Shown: one piece after another, positions 22,015 through 29,090 of the stretch | How positions within the stretch are numbered: the first letter of the stretch is position 1 | How the letters are laid out: every line of letters begins with the position of its first letter | IMG/VR virus record: IMGVR_UViG_3300045116_000113 | Location: 1-33,069 of that record | Length of the DNA: 33,069 nt | Direction: 5' to 3' (one strand) | Source of the DNA: a virus | Position numbers and translations under genes: made by a program | The notes under the pieces: model-generated | Database searches by the model: none | Seen by the model: the letters and a program-made list of their open reading frames with translations, nothing else | Told to the model about the DNA's origin: nothing

Positions 22015-22862
22015 CGTCGAGGCGTTATTGCGACCGCAGCGACGTCCCTCGCGAGGAGTGGGACGGCTACGTGGCAGCGCACCGGGACGGCTGGGTATGG
22101 CAGCTGAGCGATTGGCTCGACTACCTAGCTGCCTGGGGGCGGCGAGACTTGAGCACGGCGACGGTTGAAGGCGGACGGATACTGGGCATCTGTCCGGAGT
22201 TTGCGCCGCCGTATGATGACGATCCGCTACCCGCGCCGCTCGGGGACGCGAAGCCGAGCGCCACGCTCCATCGGGGCCAGCCGCAGCGCGCCGTGACGCC
22301 GCTGGGTTTCCGGACGCACGTTGTAGACCTACGGCATACGGATGCTGAGCTGTGGCGCGGACTTCGGCGGTCCTATCACTCGCTCATCCACCGGGCGCAG
22401 CACCAGTACGTAACTGCCGACATCACGCCGTCGACGTTGTGTCGGCTCTTTGTTTCGCAACCCGAGTTGCCGCAGATTCCGGAGGCGGCATGGGCGTGCT
22501 TGTGTCGGCTGTGGGAAGCGCAGCGGCTCTGGATCCTCGGTGCGTGGACGCACGAGCGGAGGCTAGCCGGGGCTATCGCGATCTACCGGTGGAAGGGCTG
22601 GGCGTACTACGGACACGGGCGGTCCGTCGAGCCGAACGTGAACCACCTGCTGCACTGGGATGCGATGCGTCGGCTACGCGACGGAGGTTGGGCGCACTAC
22701 TACGAGGTCGGATGGGAGGCGCGGCCCGAGGACGACGCCAAGGCGCAGGCTATTGCCTTCCACAAGGCCGGGTTCGGCGGCGAGTCATGGTGGGTGCCGG
22801 TGTTCACAAACCGGATGGAGGAGGGGCGCGCTGATGTGGGAGCAATCGCAGCGGTGTCATGA
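22011..22862 (+). CDS. FemAB/GNAT-like acyl- or aminoacyltransferase
   Basis: The 283-residue protein has the layout of FemAB-like (BioF2/CelD-type) transferases. An N-terminal YVAAHRDGWVWQLSDWLDYLAAWG is followed by LRRSYHSLIHRAQHQYVT in the middle. Then come ILGAWTHERRLAGAIAIYRWKGWAYYGHGRS, NHLLHWDAMRRLRDGG and the C-terminal AIAFHKAGFGGESWWVPVF. Such enzymes transfer acyl or aminoacyl groups to amines on glycans or peptides. In this cluster it probably decorates an amino-sugar. It overlaps both neighbours. Confidence 0.8.
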   Translation: MTSRRYCDRSDVPREEWDGYVAAHRDGWVWQLSDWLDYLAAWGRRDLSTATVEGGRILGICPEFAPPYDDDPLPAPLGDAKPSATLHRGQPQRAVTPLGFRTHVVDLRHTDAELWRGLRRSYHSLIHRAQHQYVTADITPSTLCRLFVSQPELPQIPEAAWACLCRLWEAQRLWILGAWTHERRLAGAIAIYRWKGWAYYGHGRSVEPNVNHLLHWDAMRRLRDGGWAHYYEVGWEARPEDDAKAQAIAFHKAGFGGESWWVPVFTNRMEEGRADVGAIAAVS

Positions 22863-24093
22863 CCGGGCCGTGGTCATTCCGGGCCGGTCGCTCACGCGGT
22901 CCAAGGCGCCGGGGCGGTACTACCCGGTCGGCTCGGGGCCACTCTACGCCGTCGGCGGGCACGGCGCGATGATTGAGACGGTTGACGGCACGTCGATGAT
23001 CGACATGGTGTGCGCGCTCGGGGCGATCAGTCTCGGCTACGGCGCGCGGCCGATCCGGGCATCGCGCGAGGTGGCGCGCGGGTGGGTCTACTCGCTGCCG
23101 AGTCCGCTGGAGGCGGAGGCGGCTGAGCGGTTGCTGCGCGTGTGCGCGCCGTGGGCGTCACGCTGCCGGTTCGTCAAGACCGGTAGTGAGGCGCTACAGG
23201 CAGCCGTGATGATTGCGCGGGCGTGGACGCGGCGGCCCGCCGTCCTCGTGGCTGATAGCGCCTACCATGGCTGGCATGACTGGATGGCAGCCAGTTATAA
23301 CGGGCTGGGCCGCGTCAGCGGTTCGCAGATGTTCCGGTGGGGCGCCGATGACGTGTGGCCGAACGGCGTGCCGTGCGCCTATACGCAAGGGATCGCCGTC
23401 TACAAGTACGGCGACCTCGATGATCTCCTGGCGGCGGTGGCGCGGATCGGTGAGAAGAACGTGGCCGCCGTGCTGGTAGAACCGGCGCGCTGGCGCGCGA
23501 CGACGTTGGGGCAGATGGTGGACGTCCGCGCGTGGTGTAGCGAGCGCGGCGCACTCATGATCCTCGACGAGATGATCTACGGCGGCCGGTGGCGGAAGGG
23601 CGGCGGGGCAGAGTACTTCGGCGTCACGCCGGACCTCGCGTGTTTTGGGAAGGCCATCGCCAACGGAGCGCCCATCGCGTGCGTGGTCGGCAACGATCCG
23701 CTCGACGCGCACGGCCAGCAAGTATCCGGCACCTATAGCGGAGACGCAGCGTCACTCGCGGCCGTGGATGACACGCTGGCCGTCTACGAGAGCGAGCCGG
23801 TGATTGAGCGGCTCTGGGCCGTCGGCGAGCATCTGGCGCGCGGCTTGTGGAAGCTCGCGGATGCGTTCAACGATGACGCGGGTGAAGTGCGCGTTGAGTG
23901 CGAGGGCGCCTTCGTTCACCAGCGTATGCGGTTCACGGACCCGGACCTCGGGCGGCGGTTCTCGGCGCAGATGGCGGCACGCAGTGTGCTCTGGCATCCG
24001 GAGTGCGTGAACGTCTCGTATGCGCACACGAAGGAACACGTGGATGCCGTGCTGCGGTGCGCGCAGGAGGCGTTCGAGGAGATCAAGACATGA
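22834..24093 (+). CDS. Class III PLP aminotransferase (glutamate-1-semialdehyde aminomutase-like)
   Basis: The 419-residue PLP enzyme has MIDMVCALGAISLGYG, VKTGSEALQAAVMIARAWT, YHGWHDWMAASY, AAVLVEPARW, LMILDEMIYGGRW (Asp245, cofactor-binding) and CFGKAIANGAPIACVVG (Lys273, Schiff base). Then SGTYSGDAASLAAVDDTL. This is the glutamate-1-semialdehyde aminomutase-like branch often used in bacterial surface-sugar clusters to aminate keto-sugars. The ATG at 22834 lies behind ggaggagg, although the spacing is long; it overlaps the FemAB-like gene by 29 bases. A role in heme synthesis is unlikely in this context. Confidence 0.88.
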   Translation: MWEQSQRCHDRAVVIPGRSLTRSKAPGRYYPVGSGPLYAVGGHGAMIETVDGTSMIDMVCALGAISLGYGARPIRASREVARGWVYSLPSPLEAEAAERLLRVCAPWASRCRFVKTGSEALQAAVMIARAWTRRPAVLVADSAYHGWHDWMAASYNGLGRVSGSQMFRWGADDVWPNGVPCAYTQGIAVYKYGDLDDLLAAVARIGEKNVAAVLVEPARWRATTLGQMVDVRAWCSERGALMILDEMIYGGRWRKGGGAEYFGVTPDLACFGKAIANGAPIACVVGNDPLDAHGQQVSGTYSGDAASLAAVDDTLAVYESEPVIERLWAVGEHLARGLWKLADAFNDDAGEVRVECEGAFVHQRMRFTDPDLGRRFSAQMAARSVLWHPECVNVSYAHTKEHVDAVLRCAQEAFEEIKT

Positions 24094-24962
24094 GCCGCGT
24101 CAAGCAGCTCTGCTTCGGGACGGCCAAGGTCGGAATGCCGTGGTACGGCCTCGGCTCAGTGTCGCGCCCGAACGTTCGCGAGCGGATGAGCCTCGTACGC
24201 ATGGCCGTAGACGTCGGGATCCCGTGGCTCGATACCGGGTCCGCCTACGGCGACGCCGAGCACTACATCGAAGCCGGAGCCGTGAGCCTACGGGACGTGC
24301 GCGTGGTGACGAAGTTGGCGCCGCACTTCGCGGCGCAGGCGATGCGCTACGTCGAATGGCTCCATCCGGACGCCGCGCTGCTCCACAATCCATCGGAGGC
24401 GCAGCTGGCAGATGCGGGCTTCATGGAGGAGTGGAAGGACGTGTGCGCCAACGTACCGGCGCGGGCCGGGGCGTCGGTCTACGATCCGGTCGAGGTCGAT
24501 GCTGTGAGCCGGGCACGGCTCACGGTCGTGCAGGCGCCGTTCTCGCTACTGGATACACGGAGCCGTGTCGCCTTGAAGTGCGCATCGCTGGACGGGCTGA
24601 TGACGTTCGCCCGCTGCCCGTTCGCGCAGGGTATTCTGACGAACGGTGAGTATCGGGAAAGCGGCGACCCGGCAGACGATACGGCGGCCGACGTCGCCGC
24701 GCGGTTCTACGGGCGCATCTTGGAGCCGACGTGCCGCCACTACGGGGTTACGCCGGTTGAAGCGGCGCTGTGGTATGCGCTGGATGAGAGTGGCGCCGAC
24801 TACGTGGTGTTCGGGGCCGGGAGCCTCGCGCATCTGGAAGAAGTGGTTGCGGCGGCGGACCGAGTGCCGCTGGACGGGTGGGGGCCGTGCAAGGCCGAGT
24901 TGGAAGCGGGCGCGGCAGGCACTCCGACAGTTGCGTTCGGGTCACTGTGGAGGGCGCGATGA
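24090..24962 (+). CDS. Aldo/keto reductase-like oxidoreductase
   Basis: The 290-residue barrel enzyme starts VKQLCFGTAKVGMPWYGLG, followed by GIPWLDTGSAYGDAEHYI (catalytic Asp and Tyr of the AKR tetrad), VRVVTKLAPHF (Lys), LHPDAALLHNP (HN in the His position), VVQAPFSLLD and ARCPFAQGIL. AKR proteins of this kind accompany nonulosonate and spore-coat sugar genes together with NeuB/SpsE homologues. It overlaps the aminotransferase and GNAT genes by ATGA. The substrate is presumably a keto-sugar of the same pathway. Confidence 0.82.
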   Translation: MSRVKQLCFGTAKVGMPWYGLGSVSRPNVRERMSLVRMAVDVGIPWLDTGSAYGDAEHYIEAGAVSLRDVRVVTKLAPHFAAQAMRYVEWLHPDAALLHNPSEAQLADAGFMEEWKDVCANVPARAGASVYDPVEVDAVSRARLTVVQAPFSLLDTRSRVALKCASLDGLMTFARCPFAQGILTNGEYRESGDPADDTAADVAARFYGRILEPTCRHYGVTPVEAALWYALDESGADYVVFGAGSLAHLEEVVAAADRVPLDGWGPCKAELEAGAAGTPTVAFGSLWRAR

Positions 24963-25405
24963 TCACGTTGCGCCGGGCGTCCTATGACGAAGCAGAACTG
25001 ATCCGGGAGTGGCGGAACCATCCCGGCGCGCGGGCGATGTCGTTGTCGACGCGCGTCATCGGAGCGCGCGAGCACAGACGATGGTGGGAAGTCCATGGGT
25101 GCGATGTCTGGATCGTATCGGTCGGAGGCCCGGCCGGATACTGGCGCGCTGACGGGGTCGGAGACGAGGCGGCGGTGTCCGTCCTGCTCTGCCCGGCCCA
25201 GCAGGGCAAGGGGCTGGCGGCGCAGGTCATCCGCCTCGGGACGCGCAAGGCGCTGAGGTGTTACCGGCGCTGCCGCGCGGAGATCCGCATCGATAACTGC
25301 GCTAGCATGCGCGCCTTCCTTCGGGCGGGCTACCGTTGGGTGGGGGCGAGCCGTCGCGGGCGCTTCTGGATGGTGACGCTTGAAGCGAGGAGGAAGTCAT
25401 GTTGA
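24959..25405 (+). CDS. GNAT N-acetyltransferase (PseH-like)
   Basis: The 148-residue protein reads ITLRRASYDEAELIREWRNHPGAR, then AAVSVLLCPAQQGKGLAAQVIRLGTRKAL, the Q/RxxGxG/A acetyl-CoA loop. IDNCASMRAFLRAGYRWVG follows, the final GNAT strand-helix. The order and length fit PseH/RimJ-like acetyltransferases that acetylate amino-sugars in pseudaminic or related pathways. It is the last enzyme gene of the sugar cluster. Confidence 0.85.
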   Translation: MITLRRASYDEAELIREWRNHPGARAMSLSTRVIGAREHRRWWEVHGCDVWIVSVGGPAGYWRADGVGDEAAVSVLLCPAQQGKGLAAQVIRLGTRKALRCYRRCRAEIRIDNCASMRAFLRAGYRWVGASRRGRFWMVTLEARRKSC

Positions 25406-25758
25406 GACGGTTACTGAATGCCGTAGGGCAGCGGTTACAGCGGGCCGTTGATGCGCTGCGTGAAGGCAAGGATCCGACGGCAATCATGCCGGGTCATCGT
25501 CGGCGGTACGAAGCCGGGCCGTGCCATCCGTTGCCGGTTGAGATGGGCGGGATGCCGCCGCCGGGCTGGGTCACGGATCAGGGCTGCGACATGGTGCTGT
25601 TGGCGGCAGCCCATGCGTCGCGGCTCGTGTTCGACCAGCGCGGCGATGACTGGACCGTGAACTGGAAGCGGGCGCGCCGGATCCGGTCGCGCCAGCGCGT
25701 CGTGAGCGGCGAGCTGGTGCGGATGCCGAAGCTGATCGCGTCGGGCGACGAACGGTGA
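25399..25758 (+). CDS. Hypothetical protein after the sugar cluster
   Basis: The 119-residue protein begins MLRRLLNAVGQRLQRAVDALREGKD and includes HPLPVEMGGMPPPGW and VTDQGCDMVLLAAAHASRLVFDQRGDDWTVNWKRARRIRSRQR. It is basic overall. It overlaps the GNAT gene by 7 bases and has aggaggaag before its ATG. No family is recognised. Confidence 0.6.
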   Translation: MLRRLLNAVGQRLQRAVDALREGKDPTAIMPGHRRRYEAGPCHPLPVEMGGMPPPGWVTDQGCDMVLLAAAHASRLVFDQRGDDWTVNWKRARRIRSRQRVVSGELVRMPKLIASGDER

Positions 25759-25780
25759 CGACTGGAGCGGAGGCGTAGAC

Positions 25781-25969
25781 ATGGGGCGCAAGGTTGAGCG
25801 GGCAGTTCCGGCGCGCGCCGTCGTGCTGACGCCGGAACTCTCTGAGCGGGAGTTGACGAAGCGGCGCAACGCTACGTGGACGTGCGCGCAGTGCGGCATG
25901 CGGGTGACGGCGAAGCGGCCCGGCGACCTCCGCCGGATTGCGCGCGAGCATGCCGCAACGCACGTTTAA
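25781..25969 (+). CDS. Small C2H2-type zinc protein
   Basis: This 62-residue basic protein has WTCAQCGMRVTAKRPGDLRR followed by IAREHAATHV: C-x2-C ... H-x4-H, a classical C2H2 finger spacing at the C-terminus. The start follows ggagcggagg. The stop codon TAA is the first three bases of the TAACCGGTTAGG palindrome. It is likely DNA- or RNA-binding; the role is unknown. Confidence 0.65.
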   Translation: MGRKVERAVPARAVVLTPELSERELTKRRNATWTCAQCGMRVTAKRPGDLRRIAREHAATHV

Positions 25970-25978
25970 CCGGTTAGG
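25965..25978. repeat. Palindrome TAACCGGTTAGG, copy 2 of 3
   Basis: TTTAACCGGTTAGG contains the 10-bp palindrome TAACCGGTTA (25967-25976) and the shared 12-mer. It overlaps the stop of the zinc protein and lies just before a short ORF at 25981. Confidence 0.5.
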
Positions 25979-25980
25979 CC

Positions 25981-26076
25981 GTGGTAGAGCTGACGTTCGT
26001 CGCCGTGGGGTTTGCGGTTGGGGCAGCTTTCGGCATCGCTGTCGCCGTCGAGATCGGGAGGTGGGCAGGCAAGTAA
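25981..26076 (+). CDS. Possible 31-residue membrane peptide
   Basis: GTG 25981 opens a short ORF of 31 codons ending in TAA 26074-26076. It encodes one hydrophobic helix, LTFVAVGFAVGAAFGIAVAV, followed by EIGRWAGK. This is a single membrane span with a charged end. It fills an otherwise empty gap between two genes. The ribosome binding site is poor (ttaggcc). It could be a small membrane regulator or holin-like peptide, with low certainty. Confidence 0.4.
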   Translation: MVELTFVAVGFAVGAAFGIAVAVEIGRWAGK

Positions 26077-26091
26077 CGGAGGGAGGGGCGC

Positions 26092-26403
26092 ATGACAACG
26101 CAGCAGGTGTTCGTATTGGCCGTGGCGGTCGAGTTGCTGAGCCGCAGTCGGGCATTGAACGGCGTTGACGCCGGAGCCGTCGTCGGATATGCGGCGTGTG
26201 ACGCGCACCGACTGCCGCCCGGTGATCTCGTTGCCGCCGGAATCGGGGCGCGCAGCTACGTGGCGTGGAAGGCGCTGGGCGGCCCGGTGCCGCCGTGGAT
26301 GGAGGGTCCGCTGCCGGGGCGCGAGGAGCACCGCTTCGGGTGTTACGAGGCGTGCCCGTGTGATCCGGCCGTCGCGCATCCGGTCGATGATCCGACGGAG
26401 TAG
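26092..26403 (+). CDS. Hypothetical protein
   Basis: The 103-residue protein starts MTTQQVFVLAVAVELLSRSRAL and has a Cys-rich end (RFGCYEACPCDPAVAHP). The start follows ggagggg with 4-base spacing. The C-x3-CPC and downstream His might bind metal. No family was recognised. Confidence 0.6.
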   Translation: MTTQQVFVLAVAVELLSRSRALNGVDAGAVVGYAACDAHRLPPGDLVAAGIGARSYVAWKALGGPVPPWMEGPLPGREEHRFGCYEACPCDPAVAHPVDDPTE

Positions 26404-26434
26404 CGCGATGCTGAGCGAAGGAAGGAAGGCGGCG

Positions 26435-26791
26435 ATGTCTGAAGTTCTCGTTGAGGAGTCCCGGTGGGGGCAGCTGGAGCCGGATCACGTCCACTTCGAC
26501 CGCCGCACGATGACGGAGGTGGGCGACGGCCTCTGCGCGGCGGGCATCATGAAGACCACCGGCCCGAAGCCGGGGGACGCGCCCCGTCCGCATCGGCTGA
26601 TCAAGATGCAGGGTGAAGTCGTCACGGGGGCCGACTGGAACGAACTGGTCGAGGCGACCGTGGTGGCGCAGGCGGCGAACCCGGATGTCAACCTCACGGG
26701 CCTCGCGCTCGCGGCGGCGGTTGCCGCGCAGTCGAGCCGCCCGGTGTCTCGGCGACGGCTACTCATGTTCTGGCGGAAGGAGCAGCGATGA
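26435..26791 (+). CDS. Hypothetical protein
   Basis: The start at 26435 is preferred over 26408 because of gaaggaaggcggcg directly upstream. The 118-residue product includes HVHFDRRTMTEVGDGLCAAGI, PHRLIKMQGEVVTGADWNELVEATVVAQAA, and a basic C-terminus RRRLLMFWRKEQR. No family is recognised. It overlaps the following gene by ATGA. Confidence 0.55.
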   Translation: MSEVLVEESRWGQLEPDHVHFDRRTMTEVGDGLCAAGIMKTTGPKPGDAPRPHRLIKMQGEVVTGADWNELVEATVVAQAANPDVNLTGLALAAAVAAQSSRPVSRRRLLMFWRKEQR

Positions 26792-27042
26792 CGCCGCTCA
26801 TTCCGCCGGATCCGGCCCGCTGTCAAGCTGAGATCCGCGAGGGGTCGTTCATGACGCTCGGGCCTCGGGCCTTCGTGCGTTGCACGGCGACACCCACGGT
26901 GATCGTCACGGAGGCGGTCGCGGGCGAGGACGGGCAGCGAGGATCGATGTCGCTCTGCGATGCCTGCCTCGCCATGCTGAAGCAGCAAGGGCTGCGCGTG
27001 GAGGTCCGCAAGATCCGGGCGGCACGGAAGGGGGAGCGGTGA
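26788..27042 (+). CDS. Hypothetical protein with CDAC motif
   Basis: This 84-residue protein reads PPDPARCQAEIREG, FVRCTATPTVIVTEAV and MSLCDACLAMLKQQGLRVEVRKI. The four Cys residues (C, C, CxxC) suggest a small zinc fold like those found in short phage proteins. It begins a run of overlapping genes that all start Met/Val-Thr-Pro and use more CCC and CCT proline codons than the rest of the window. Confidence 0.6.
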   Translation: MTPLIPPDPARCQAEIREGSFMTLGPRAFVRCTATPTVIVTEAVAGEDGQRGSMSLCDACLAMLKQQGLRVEVRKIRAARKGER

Positions 27043-27242
27043 TGACCCCCGAGGACCGTGAACCCCTGCTGCCCTGCCCGTTCTGCGGGCAGAAGGCATG
27101 GGAGTACATTGCGGACAACTCGCTGGTGATCGCCTGCCCCGACTGCGGGGCGTCGGTATCGCGGGTATTGGCGGGTTCTCTCCGGTGGGGGCAAGAGGTC
27201 ATCGCCTGTCGGCAGGCGTGGAACAGGCGGGTGAACAAGTGA
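27042..27242 (+). CDS. Lar-like zinc-ribbon protein
   Basis: The 66-residue protein reads LLPCPFCGQKAWEY, then VIACPDCGASVSRV, and ends EVIACRQAWNRRVNK. CPFCG...C..CGA...A..AWN.R is the signature of Lar-like proteins; Lar of prophage Rac alleviates type I restriction, but most phage homologues are untested. The start overlaps the previous stop (TGATG). It could serve anti-restriction alongside the DNA modification enzymes. Confidence 0.8.
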   Translation: MTPEDREPLLPCPFCGQKAWEYIADNSLVIACPDCGASVSRVLAGSLRWGQEVIACRQAWNRRVNK

Positions 27243-27571
27243 CCCCAGAACAGGAACGCGCCGAGCGCGACGTCCGTGGGGCGATGGCAGAGGCGGTCGT
27301 GAACGACGCCGACGCGGTGGTATCCCCTGATAACCTGCGCGTGCTCCTCGCCGCGCTGGACGAGGTGCGGACTGAGCGGGGCCGGGCGGTGGCCCAACTC
27401 GCCGAGTGCTACCGCCTAACCGGAGCCGAACCTGACGAGGGCGACGATGATACGACGCTGGCCTCTCGCGCCCCCACGGAGGTGGCACGGCTTCGGCAGG
27501 AACTCCACGATGCGCGGACATGGAAGACCGGCCCAAGGAAGACTACGCGGGGCGCGGAGGAGACGCCATGA
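27239..27571 (+). CDS. Hypothetical helical protein
   Basis: The GTG at 27239 (GTGA overlap) gives 110 residues starting VTPEQERAERDVRGAMAEAV. It is predicted to be helical, with VLLAALDEVRTERGRAVAQLAECYRL and a C-terminal VARLRQELHDAR that may be coiled coil. It ends in a basic, disordered tail. No family was recognised. Confidence 0.5.
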   Translation: MTPEQERAERDVRGAMAEAVVNDADAVVSPDNLRVLLAALDEVRTERGRAVAQLAECYRLTGAEPDEGDDDTTLASRAPTEVARLRQELHDARTWKTGPRKTTRGAEETP

Positions 27572-27798
27572 CCCCTGACGAAGCCCTGCGGTTCGTGCGC
27601 GGCGAACTGAAGTCGTCCTGCTTTGACATGAACGTGGAGATGTGTTACTCCACGGCGGCGAACGTGTTGGCCAAGGAAGTCGAGCGGTCGCGGGAGAAGT
27701 GGGCGCGGCTGCGGGCGTGGTTGTTGCAGTCCGGTGATGCGTATTCGCTGGCGGCGGTCGGGAAGATGGACGCCCTCGACGCGGAGGAGAAACCATGA
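27568..27798 (+). CDS. Hypothetical protein, tandem paralogue A
   Basis: The 76-residue protein reads MTPDEALRFVRGEL, YSTAANVLAKEVERSREKWARLRAWLL and KMDALDAEEKP. It is a paralogue of the next gene: both start MTPDEAL, share REKW..LR.WL and end KMDALDAE, with a 24-base exact repeat at the ends. The start follows gcggaggagacgcc. Function is unknown; probably an all-helical small protein. Confidence 0.6.
   Translation: MTPDEALRFVRGELKSSCFDMNVEMCYSTAANVLAKEVERSREKWARLRAWLLQSGDAYSLAAVGKMDALDAEEKP
27763..27786. repeat. 24-base direct repeat, copy A (copy B 28017-28040)
   Basis: AAGATGGACGCCCTCGACGC followed by GGAG is identical at 27763-27786 and 28017-28040, in the 3' ends of two adjacent paralogous genes. 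This records a recent tandem duplication or conversion. Confidence 0.85.
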
Positions 27799-28058
27799 CC
27801 CCCGATGAAGCCCTAGCGTGCTACGCGACCATTACGGAGGAGTGCTACTCCGCTGAGACACTGATCGAGGCGGGGAAAGTGCTGGCCCTAGAGGTCAAGT
27901 GGCAGCGGGAGAAGTGGACCGTGCTGCGGACGTGGTTGCCAGTGGCGTCCGCTGGACTTCCCAGCCCGAGCCTCGGCACGGCGAATTGGGGACTGGCGTT
28001 CTCGGTGGTGAAGCAGAAGATGGACGCCCTCGACGCGGAGCCGAAGGAGACGCGATGA
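27795..28058 (+). CDS. Hypothetical protein, tandem paralogue B
   Basis: The 87-residue protein reads MTPDEALACYATITEECYSAETLIEAGKVLALEVKW (in parts matching paralogue A), then REKWTVLRTWLP and VVKQKMDALDAEPKE. Compared with paralogue A it has an insertion of about 10 residues before the C-terminal block. It overlaps the preceding gene and the following gene by ATGA. Confidence 0.6.
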   Translation: MTPDEALACYATITEECYSAETLIEAGKVLALEVKWQREKWTVLRTWLPVASAGLPSPSLGTANWGLAFSVVKQKMDALDAEPKETR

Positions 28059-28204
28059 GTGACCAACTGGGCGCGGCCATCGCGACAGGATGTTGGATCG
28101 TCTGGCTGGTCTTCTGGGCGGTCGTGCTGACCGCGATCATCGCCTATGCGGTGGCGACGGCGTGGGTGGACATGAAGCCCGAACGGAGGAGGCGCGATGA
28201 GTGA
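28055..28204 (+). CDS. Small single-span membrane protein
   Basis: The 49-residue protein has one long hydrophobic segment, TGCWIVWLVFWAVVLTAIIA, at about residues 11-33, and a basic C-terminus (MKPERRRRDE). That topology suggests the charged tail is cytoplasmic. It lies in a run of overlapping small genes. It may be a membrane regulator or lysis-related peptide; no evidence distinguishes these. Confidence 0.6.
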   Translation: MSDQLGAAIATGCWIVWLVFWAVVLTAIIAYAVATAWVDMKPERRRRDE

Positions 28205-28586
28205 CCACGACCACGTCGCCAAGGCACTCAAGCTCTTGGACCCTGACACGCTCGATGCCGAACACGCTGATGGCAGCGTAGTTATCGAGGCCGCGAGGGT
28301 GCTGCGGAGCGAAGTGTTGCGGTCGCAGGCGCAGCCCGTGGCCCTCGCGCCAGCCCCCACGACCGACTACGACCGCTACAAGGTCGACTACGCGCTGCTC
28401 CAGCTGGCCGGGGAGCACTTGGAGGAGACGGAGCAGATGGCGGAGAGCCACGAGCGTGTCCGCGCCGCTGCGAAGGCGTTGCTGACGACGCTGGATGAGT
28501 ACGACTTCCAGATCGTCTTTGGAACGACGGATGACCTGTTCCGTGCGATGCAGGCGCTGCGCGAGGCGCTGGATAAGGAGGCATGA
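28197..28586 (+). CDS. Hypothetical helical protein
   Basis: The 129-residue acidic protein reads VAKALKLLDPDTLDAEH, VIEAARVLRSEVLRSQ, YDRYKVDYALLQLAGEHLEETEQMA and VFGTTDDLFRAMQALREAL. It is all helical. The first half may be distantly related to the two preceding paralogues (AARVLRSEVLRSQ against NVLAKEVERSRE). The start follows cggaggaggcgcg. Confidence 0.55.
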   Translation: MSDHDHVAKALKLLDPDTLDAEHADGSVVIEAARVLRSEVLRSQAQPVALAPAPTTDYDRYKVDYALLQLAGEHLEETEQMAESHERVRAAAKALLTTLDEYDFQIVFGTTDDLFRAMQALREALDKEA

Positions 28587-28831
28587 TGTTCTCGGTCAGG
28601 CAGAAACGCGAGATCGCTGAAGCGGTGCAGCGGATTCTCCGAGACACGCAGCATCCTGAACTCCCCACGGGGGAGATTCGGTTCGCGTTGTATGTGATGG
28701 GCGCAGAGCCGTGGTCGTGGGCCTACATCCTCAACAACGGGGCGGTCCTTGTCCCGGCGACGAATGCGCACAACGAAGCGCAGGATCCGAGGGCGCAGGG
28801 CGGGGAGGAAGCATGCGTTATACCTGGGTAG
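28583..28831 (+). CDS. Small conserved phage protein
   Basis: The 82-residue protein reads VRQKREIAEAVQRILRDTQHPELPTGEI, FALYVMGAEPWSWAYILNNGAV and NAHNEAQDP. This combination (HPELP.GEI, W.WA.I..NGAV, NEAQD) is familiar from short uncharacterised phage proteins. The first Met uses the ATGA overlap with the previous gene; the second Met one codon later is equally possible. No function is known. Confidence 0.65.
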   Translation: MMFSVRQKREIAEAVQRILRDTQHPELPTGEIRFALYVMGAEPWSWAYILNNGAVLVPATNAHNEAQDPRAQGGEEACVIPG

Positions 28832-29040
28832 TCGTGGGAGCCGTATACGCGGCGGCGGTGGGGGTATTCCTGCTTACCCGCGACCTCGTCGCGTCGCCGC
28901 CGCCGACGGGCTGGGCCTGCCGAGGGGTTGCTATCGTCGCCGGGTACCAGATTATCACGTGCCGGTCACCGAAGGGCGCCTGCTACCTGACGTCATCGCA
29001 GGGTGGCTTCGTCGTGGCGCAGCCGGAAGACTGCCGATGA
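28813..29040 (+). CDS. Small membrane-anchored or secreted protein
   Basis: The 75-residue protein begins MRYTWVVVGAVYAAAVGVFLLT, a hydrophobic signal-anchor. A short extracytoplasmic domain follows with CRGVAIVAGYQIITCRSPKGACYL and a terminal Cys (four Cys in total, possible disulfides). It overlaps the previous gene by 19 bases. It could modify the cell envelope of the host. Unknown family. Confidence 0.6.
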   Translation: MRYTWVVVGAVYAAAVGVFLLTRDLVASPPPTGWACRGVAIVAGYQIITCRSPKGACYLTSSQGGFVVAQPEDCR

Positions 29041-29075
29041 CGCTGGGAGCCGTGCCCGTATCCTATAGGCGTCGG

Positions 29076-29085
29076 TAGTAAAATA
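29076..29085 (+). promoter_or_regulatory. TAGTAAAATA box before the terminase genes
   Basis: This decamer is identical to the one at 3856-3865 and lies 5 bases before the GTG of the terminase small subunit. No Shine-Dalgarno sequence precedes that GTG, so a leaderless packaging transcript is likely if this is a promoter. Confidence 0.5.
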
Positions 29086-29090
29086 CCCTC

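Noticed and set aside
22834-24093. Glutamate-1-semialdehyde aminomutase for heme synthesis
   Set aside because: The surrounding sugar genes and the divergent N-terminus suggest a sugar aminotransferase of the same fold.
25571-26593. 340-codon minus-strand ORF
   Set aside because: It has low-complexity Arg/Pro/Ser-rich sequence antisense to several small plus-strand genes that have ribosome binding sites and overlapping starts.
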